Source: a bacterium (GTDB taxonomy: Bacteria > Elusimicrobiota > Elusimicrobia > Elusimicrobiales > UBA9959). From it: 64,000 nt of DNA. The notes beneath the pieces were generated by a model. That model did not search any database. It was not told the DNA's origin and saw only the letters and a program-made list of their open reading frames with translations. The stretch spans positions 141,744-205,743 of the forward strand of contig JAJYNO010000026.1 of NCBI GenBank assembly GCA_021786295.1. Direction: 5' to 3'. This document shows positions 60,121-64,000 of this stretch, in pieces (the first letter of the stretch is position 1; every line of letters begins with the position of its first letter). Both the position numbers and the translations under genes were made by a program.

Positions 60121-60807
60121 TTAAGACAGAATCTCAGCACGACTGGGCCTGCCGACATTCATAGCCCTCAACCTGCGGCCCAAGCGCTTCTCCAGCAACC
60201 TCATAAACGCCCCCTTGCACATCGGACGCCCGGTCCGCGTACTTGCGCGTATGGAGACATCCACCTCCTTCTTGTTCGGCTGTAAAAGGAAACTCCCCCA
60301 ATCCTTCTCCAGGTCAGGGACGAAAGACCATAACGCATCAAGGTCGAATCCCCGATTCATCTTTCTCGCTCCTGTGTGATACGCGGCGCTGGACCACTTC
60401 CAACTATCCGCAGATCCGGCAAGTCCGGCTCGAACAGGATTTCTTTCCACATATCTGGCGGCAGCCGGCAAATGCGCCCCGTCGAGAATGCAAGAATAGA
60501 ACCTTCCCTGCCATAGATGTCCTTTTACTTCGCGTTTCCAATTCAAATATTGAGCATAACGCATATGGGTCATCTTAAACGTCCTCGCAAGAGAGTCCTC
60601 ATTTCCGGGAACCACGATGAAATGCACATGATTTGGCATCAGGCAATACGCTAAGACCGAAAGCGAATTCTTTGCGGCATATTCCGATATCAACTCCAAA
60701 TAGACCTCTTTATCCAAGGCGGCATCAAAAACGCTGCCGCCATAATTTCCCCTTTGAGTAACATGGTGCGGAAAACCCACACCTACTACTCTGGATATTC
60801 TAGGCAT
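60121..60807 (-). CDS. REP-associated tyrosine (Y1/HUH) transposase
   Basis: 228 residues from ATG 60807 (GGAGG RBS). Typical start MPRISRVVGVGFPHHVTQRG; HUH metal-binding histidines H60 and H62 in CLMPNHVHFIVV; candidate catalytic tyrosines Y84/Y87 in HMRYAQYLNW; then GHLWQGRFYS and ARYVERNPVRAGL, all RAYT/IS200-like hallmarks. Lower GC than the neighbours, fitting recent arrival. The C-terminal 60 residues (from about 170) have a helical DNA-binding look (MCKGAFMRLLEKRLGRRLR). Frame intact. Confidence 0.92.
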   Translation of the reverse strand: MPRISRVVGVGFPHHVTQRGNYGGSVFDAALDKEVYLELISEYAAKNSLSVLAYCLMPNHVHFIVVPGNEDSLARTFKMTHMRYAQYLNWKREVKGHLWQGRFYSCILDGAHLPAAARYVERNPVRAGLAGSADSWKWSSAAYHTGARKMNRGFDLDALWSFVPDLEKDWGSFLLQPNKKEVDVSIRASTRTGRPMCKGAFMRLLEKRLGRRLRAMNVGRPSRAEILS

Positions 60808-60840
60808 ATTCCCTCCCTCCCCAAATACAGCATAACAGAA

Positions 60841-60866
60841 CACCCCGACACCGTATTGTCGGGGTG
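60841..60866. repeat. Perfect 10-bp hairpin inside the RAYT element
   Basis: CACCCCGACA pairs with TGTCGGGGTG around the loop CCGTAT. It lies between the transposase start and the right terminal repeat; no T tract follows on either strand, so a recognition hairpin is more likely than a terminator. Confidence 0.75.
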
Positions 60867-60872
60867 CGGATA

Positions 60873-60898
60873 AAAAATAGGTGTCTGTCCCTATTTTA
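60873..60898 (-). repeat. Right terminal inverted repeat
   Basis: Holds the RNase D stop codon (minus-strand TAG at 60893-60891). Confidence 0.88.
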
Positions 60899-62033
60899 CG
60901 TGGTGTTTTTTTAGGAAGGTCAGGAGTTCGGGGCCGTAGAGGGAGACTTTCTCGGCGCCGAGGCCGCGGATGGCGGCCAGGTCGTCTAGGCTCTTGGGCT
61001 GGGAGAAGGCCACGCGCTCCAGCACGTCGTTGCCCATGATGGCCTCGGGCAGCATGTTGCGCTTGGCGGCCGTCTCCTTGCGCCAGAGCTTGAGGTTCTT
61101 GAAGCGGACCTTGATCGACTCGAAATAGGCGCGCTTCTCGCGCGAGATATCGCGGCGCGGCACGCTGTAGGGCGGCGCGTTGAGGCCCTTGCGCAGCGCC
61201 TCGCGGATCCACCCGCCGTGGTTGGACAGCACGTAGCCGCTGACGCCCTTGAAGATGGAGAGGTTGTTGAGGCCTTCGCGCGGCGCCACCGACAGGCGCA
61301 GCATCAGGTCCTCGCTGATCACCTTGAACGGCGGCGTGTTCTTCTTGATCGCGGCCACCTCGCGCGCGATGTAGAGCTCGCGCAGCACCGCGAGGCCGCG
61401 GCCGTTGAGCTGGCGCGCGCCTTTCAGCGTCAGGAAGCCGCTCTCGTCGAAGCGCATCGGGGTCGGCTCGATCTTGCAGATCTGGGCGAACTGGTCGGTC
61501 GCCTCCTTCAGGCGCCCCTTCTCCTCCAGGCGGGCCCCGAGCAGGTCGCGCAGCTTCTTCAGATGGATAGTGTCGGCGGACGCGTAGTCCAGCATCTCCC
61601 TGGTCAGCGGGCGCTTGCCCCAGTCGGCCTTCTGGTATTTCTTGTTCATCTCGGCCCCGCCGAGCACTTCCTTGACCAGGTTGTCCAGGCCGCAGCGGAT
61701 GATGCCGAGGTACTTGGCCGCCACCATCACGTCGAAGATGTTGGCGAAAGTGCACTTCAGCGCGCCCTTGAAGACGCGGATGTCGGAATCGGCGGAGTGG
61801 AAGATCTTCTCTATCGCCGGCTCGGCGAAGAGAGGCAGAATGGGCCTTATGTCCACGGCCAGCGTGTCCACGACGGCGTTGATGTGCTCGCTCGAGAGCT
61901 GCATCAGGCAGAGCTTTTCCTTGTAGGCGTAGAGGCTGTTGGATTCGGTGTCGATGGAGATGTACTTGTGCGAGGCCAGCTTGACGCAGAGCTCGTCGAA
62001 CTCGTGCTGGCTGTCGATGAAGGAATAGCTCAT
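60891..62033 (-). CDS. rnd: Ribonuclease D-like DEDDy exonuclease
   Basis: 380 residues. Exonuclease motifs: YISIDTESNSLY (Asp, Glu), FHSADSDIRVF (Asp), YASADTIHLKKL (Tyr and Asp). HRDC domains follow, the last with LDDLAAIRGLGAEKVSLYGPELL. Trims 3' ends of tRNA and other small RNAs in the cytosol. The final codons GTA AAA TAG lie in or at the edge of the transposon repeat, so the C-terminal residue(s) come from the element. No SD; -10 box 8 nt before the ATG. Confidence 0.93.
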   Translation of the reverse strand: MSYSFIDSQHEFDELCVKLASHKYISIDTESNSLYAYKEKLCLMQLSSEHINAVVDTLAVDIRPILPLFAEPAIEKIFHSADSDIRVFKGALKCTFANIFDVMVAAKYLGIIRCGLDNLVKEVLGGAEMNKKYQKADWGKRPLTREMLDYASADTIHLKKLRDLLGARLEEKGRLKEATDQFAQICKIEPTPMRFDESGFLTLKGARQLNGRGLAVLRELYIAREVAAIKKNTPPFKVISEDLMLRLSVAPREGLNNLSIFKGVSGYVLSNHGGWIREALRKGLNAPPYSVPRRDISREKRAYFESIKVRFKNLKLWRKETAAKRNMLPEAIMGNDVLERVAFSQPKSLDDLAAIRGLGAEKVSLYGPELLTFLKKHHVK

Positions 62034-62040
62034 GATAAAC

Positions 62041-62047
62041 TATAATA
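62041..62047. promoter_or_regulatory. Overlapping divergent -10 boxes (rnd and rluE-like genes)
   Basis: TATAAT on plus (62041-62046) and TATTAT on minus (62047-62042, preceded by TGT as an extended -10) share five base pairs. The minus box is 8 nt from the rnd ATG; the plus box is about 38 nt from ATG 62085. Confidence 0.55.
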
Positions 62048-62084
62048 ACATTTAGGCGGCCCCTTAGTGGAGCCCGCCCCGGCC

Positions 62085-62651
62085 ATGACGACGATAATCT
62101 TCAACAAGCCCTACGGCGTCCTCTCGCAGTTCACGCCGGAGCACGGCCACGCCGCGCTGTCCGGGTTCGGCTTCCCGAAAGGCGTCTACCCGGCCGGCCG
62201 CCTGGACCACGACAGCGAAGGGCTGCTGCTGCTGACCTCTGACGGGGCGCTGCAGGCCCGCGTGGCGGACCCCCGCCACAAGCTGCCCAAGACCTACTGG
62301 GCCCAGGTGGAGCGCGAGGTCACGGAAGAGGCGCTGGCGAAGCTGCGCGCGGGGATAACCCTCAACGACGGGCCGACGCTGCCGTGCGGCGCCTCCCCCC
62401 TGCCCGACCCCGGCCTGCCGGAGCGGGTCCCTCCCATCCGTTTCCGGAAGACGGTCCCCACCTCCTGGGCGGAACTGGTACTGAAGGAAGGACGCAACAG
62501 GCAGGTACGCAGGATGCTGGCCGCGGTCGGCTTCCCCGTGCTGCGCCTGGTAAGGCGGGCCATCGGGCCGCTGACGCTGGAAGGCCTCGAGCCCGGGAGC
62601 TGGCGGGAGCTTTCCGCGGACGAAATATCGGTATTGAGAGGTATAAAATGA
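62085..62651 (+). CDS. rluE: RsuA/RluE-family pseudouridine synthase
   Basis: 188 residues from ATG 62085; an in-frame GTG at 62067 is an alternative. No S4 domain, like RluE. Motifs: IFNKPYGVLSQFTPEHGH, catalytic GRLDHDSEGLLLLTSDG, PKTYWAQVERE and KEGRNRQVRRMLAAVGFPVLRLVR. RluE of E. coli modifies U2457 of 23S rRNA; same target likely but unproven. Its stop overlaps the next start (ATGA). Confidence 0.9.
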   Translation: MTTIIFNKPYGVLSQFTPEHGHAALSGFGFPKGVYPAGRLDHDSEGLLLLTSDGALQARVADPRHKLPKTYWAQVEREVTEEALAKLRAGITLNDGPTLPCGASPLPDPGLPERVPPIRFRKTVPTSWAELVLKEGRNRQVRRMLAAVGFPVLRLVRRAIGPLTLEGLEPGSWRELSADEISVLRGIK

Positions 62652-63535
62652 GCATACCCCCGAGGATAGGTTTCATAGGGCTGGGCATCATGGGCCGGGC
62701 GATGGCGCTGAACCTGCACAAGGCCGGCTACCAGCTGACGGTCTACAACCGCACCCGGCAGCGCACGGCGGAGTTCGCCGACCTGGGCTGCGACGTGGCG
62801 GCTACGCCGCGGGCGCTGGCCAAGGCCTGCGGCCTCGTCATCACCATGGTCTCCGACCCGGCCGCGATGGACGCGGTCCTGGAAGGCCCGGAAGGGGTGC
62901 TCGGCGCTCTCTCCGGCGGGAGCGCGCTGATAAACATGAGCACGGTCTCGCCGTCCTATACCGCCGCCCTGTCCAAGAAATGCTGGACGGCCGGGGCCGC
63001 CTTCCTGGACTGCCCGGTCTCGGGCTCCAAGCCCGCGGCCGAGGCGGGCAAGCTCGTGGTCCTGGCCGCCGGCGACAAGGCCGCCGTGGAGAAGTATTCC
63101 CCCGTTTTGAAGGCCATGGGCCGCGCGGTCATCTACGCCGGCCCCGCCCCTGCCGGGACCGCGCTCAAGCTCTGCGTCAACCTGATCGTGGCGCAGCTCA
63201 CCACCGCGCTCGCCGAATCCGCCGCCCTCGCCGAGGCGCAGGGCATCTCCCCCGACCTCATTTTCCAGACCCTAAGGGAGAACCCGGCCCTGAACTGCGG
63301 CTACTTCGACCTAAAGAAAGAGAATATCCTGAAGAAGGACTATCCTCCCGCCTTCCCGCTCAAGCATATGCTCAAGGACGCGCGCTTCATGCTGGGCGAG
63401 GCCGCCGCGAAAAGGCTGGAGCTGCCGGTCACCGCGGCCGCCGCGGCGCTGATGGAGAAGGCCGACCGCAGCGGCTACGGGGACAAGGACCTCAGCGTCA
63501 TCCTGGACAACCTCACCGAGCCCCTCGCGCGCTAG
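62648..63535 (+). CDS. 3-hydroxyisobutyrate dehydrogenase-family oxidoreductase
   Basis: 295 residues from ATG 62648, overlapping the rluE stop by 4 bp. N-terminal NAD(P) fold with GFIGLGIMGRAMALNLHKAGY and NRT for NADP choice; substrate motif FLDCPVSGSKPAAEAGKLVVLA; catalytic Lys in GTALKLCVNLIVAQ. Resembles GLYR/tartronate-semialdehyde (succinic-semialdehyde) reductases; exact substrate unknown. Cytosolic. Confidence 0.9.
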   Translation: MSIPPRIGFIGLGIMGRAMALNLHKAGYQLTVYNRTRQRTAEFADLGCDVAATPRALAKACGLVITMVSDPAAMDAVLEGPEGVLGALSGGSALINMSTVSPSYTAALSKKCWTAGAAFLDCPVSGSKPAAEAGKLVVLAAGDKAAVEKYSPVLKAMGRAVIYAGPAPAGTALKLCVNLIVAQLTTALAESAALAEAQGISPDLIFQTLRENPALNCGYFDLKKENILKKDYPPAFPLKHMLKDARFMLGEAAAKRLELPVTAAAAALMEKADRSGYGDKDLSVILDNLTEPLAR

Positions 63536-63575
63536 CCAGCGGGGAGCCTCTTGCGCCGGAGCGGTCTTTTTTGCT

Positions 63576-63597
63576 AAAGTTAGTTTAGACTAACTTT
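63576..63597. promoter_or_regulatory. DtxR-box-like operator
   Basis: A perfect inverted repeat: AAAGTTAGT and ACTAACTTT around TTAG. Within it TTAGTTTAGACTAAC matches the DtxR/IdeR consensus TTAGGTTAGGCTAAC at 13 of 15 positions. It ends 9 bp before the start of a DtxR-family gene, suggesting autoregulation. Confidence 0.65.
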
Positions 63598-63606
63598 GGA
63601 GAGGCC

Positions 63607-64000
63607 ATGACCGGATTATCCACCAGCCTTGAAGACTACCTCGAAGCGGTCTACTTCCTCTGCCGCGACGGCGGCTCCGCGCGCGCTTCGCGCGTGGGCG
63701 CGCTGCTCGGCGTCTCCAAACCCTCCGTCAGCGCCGCGATGAAGACCCTGGCCGCCAGGGGCCTCGTCAGGCAGGAACGCTACGGCCTTATAACCCTTTC
63801 CCCCTCCGGCCTCGCGGCGGGGGCCGAGATAGCAGGCCGCCACGCCATGCTGAAGGACTTCTTCACCTCCATCCTGGGGATGGACCCGGCCGCCGCCGAA
63901 GCCGACGCCTGCCGCGCCGAGCACGCCATCAGCCGCGAGGCCCTGGCCCGGATGGGCCGCCTGGCGGCGTTCCTCAAGGGTCCGGCCCGCCGTTCCGCGC
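63607..64000 (+). CDS. DtxR/MntR-family metal-dependent repressor (3' end cut by window)
   Basis: 131 residues visible. MTGLSTSLEDYLEAVYFL is the usual DtxR start; a winged helix follows (ASRVGALLGVSKPSVSAAMKTLAARGLVRQER, YGLITLSPSG), then the dimerisation region GRHAMLKDFFTSILGMDPAAAEADACRAEHAIS with the Cys-x-x-Glu-His metal-binding pattern seen in the family. GAGAGG lies just before ATG 63607. Likely senses iron or manganese. Confidence 0.92.
   Translation, partial: MTGLSTSLEDYLEAVYFLCRDGGSARASRVGALLGVSKPSVSAAMKTLAARGLVRQERYGLITLSPSGLAAGAEIAGRHAMLKDFFTSILGMDPAAAEADACRAEHAISREALARMGRLAAFLKGPARRSA

Larger units (their letters stand above)
60084..60898. mobile_element. RAYT-type transposase element with 26-bp terminal inverted repeats
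   Basis: The element is bounded by exact inverted repeats at 60084-60109 and 60873-60898. Each end is itself an imperfect hairpin: AAAATAGG and CCTATTTT arms around an 8-nt spacer (GACAGACA, or its complement). It encodes one HUH transposase. No target-site duplication is visible, as expected for this class. A further perfect hairpin lies at 60841-60866. Confidence 0.82.

Noticed and set aside
1..64000. tRNA or rRNA genes
   Set aside because: No cloverleaf with TTCGAnTC-type arm or rRNA-like sequence was noticed; a covariance-model scan would be needed to be sure.

Overview
The window is GC-rich bacterial chromosome, tightly packed, with 41 protein genes (two cut by the window edges), one small transposase element and no RNA gene or CRISPR array that I can see. 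The protein repertoire (several PorV/PorQ-family outer-membrane barrels, very large secreted fibronectin-III proteins ending in a FlgD-like/type A sorting domain, a TYQGRL-type repeat adhesin, FecR, secreted pullulanase) suggests a Gram-negative bacterium of the Elusimicrobiota or a related lineage. This is an inference from gene content; no marker gene was searched.

Region 1 (1-5.5 kb): a divergent PorV-like barrel gene, then a five-gene operon encoding a rotary-motor set: one protein joining a FliF-type ring-building domain and transmembrane segment to a FliG middle/C-terminal rotor domain, a MotA, two different MotB-like proteins that each keep the proton-binding Asp and a peptidoglycan-binding OmpA domain, and an exported TPR protein. 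No rod, hook, filament or export gene is present. This is the strongest candidate in the window for an undescribed system: a flagellum-independent rotor/stator machine.

Region 2 (5.5-25 kb, all minus strand): nearly 20 kb of exported and surface proteins. One run is repeat adhesin with a C1q-like tip, Kelch/FnIII protein and outer-membrane barrel. The second is FnIII protein with sorting domain, an Ig/PrcB-like protein, FecR protein and PorV. Its position directly downstream of and convergent with the motor operon invites the idea that motor and surface proteins serve one process such as gliding or adhesion.

Region 3 (25-42.5 kb): metabolism and housekeeping: LUD protein, pullulanase, DUF4015 glycoside hydrolase, phosphopentomutase, a two-fold thioredoxin-like protein, RluA-type pseudouridine synthase, MFS transporter, M18 aminopeptidase, a short asparaginase-like protein, ApbE, a CsgG/FlgO-vWA lipoprotein-like protein, NagZ-like GH3, a CNT nucleoside transporter and a GT4 glycosyltransferase.

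Region 4 (42.5-58 kb): a second PorV/sorting-domain cluster (PorV, papain-type protease with sorting domain, FnIII protein), a small membrane protein, then an EamA transporter-MurB-alpha-2-macroglobulin operon, ornithine aminotransferase and a small outer-membrane barrel.

Region 5 (58-64 kb): YgiQ radical SAM protein and RNase D converge on a RAYT-type transposase element whose terminal inverted repeats hold the stop codons of both neighbours; then an RluE-like pseudouridine synthase, a 3-hydroxyisobutyrate-dehydrogenase-family enzyme and the start of a DtxR-family regulator behind a DtxR-box-like palindrome. Several genes carry an extended -10 box only 6-8 nt before the ATG and no Shine-Dalgarno sequence, suggesting that leaderless transcripts are common here.
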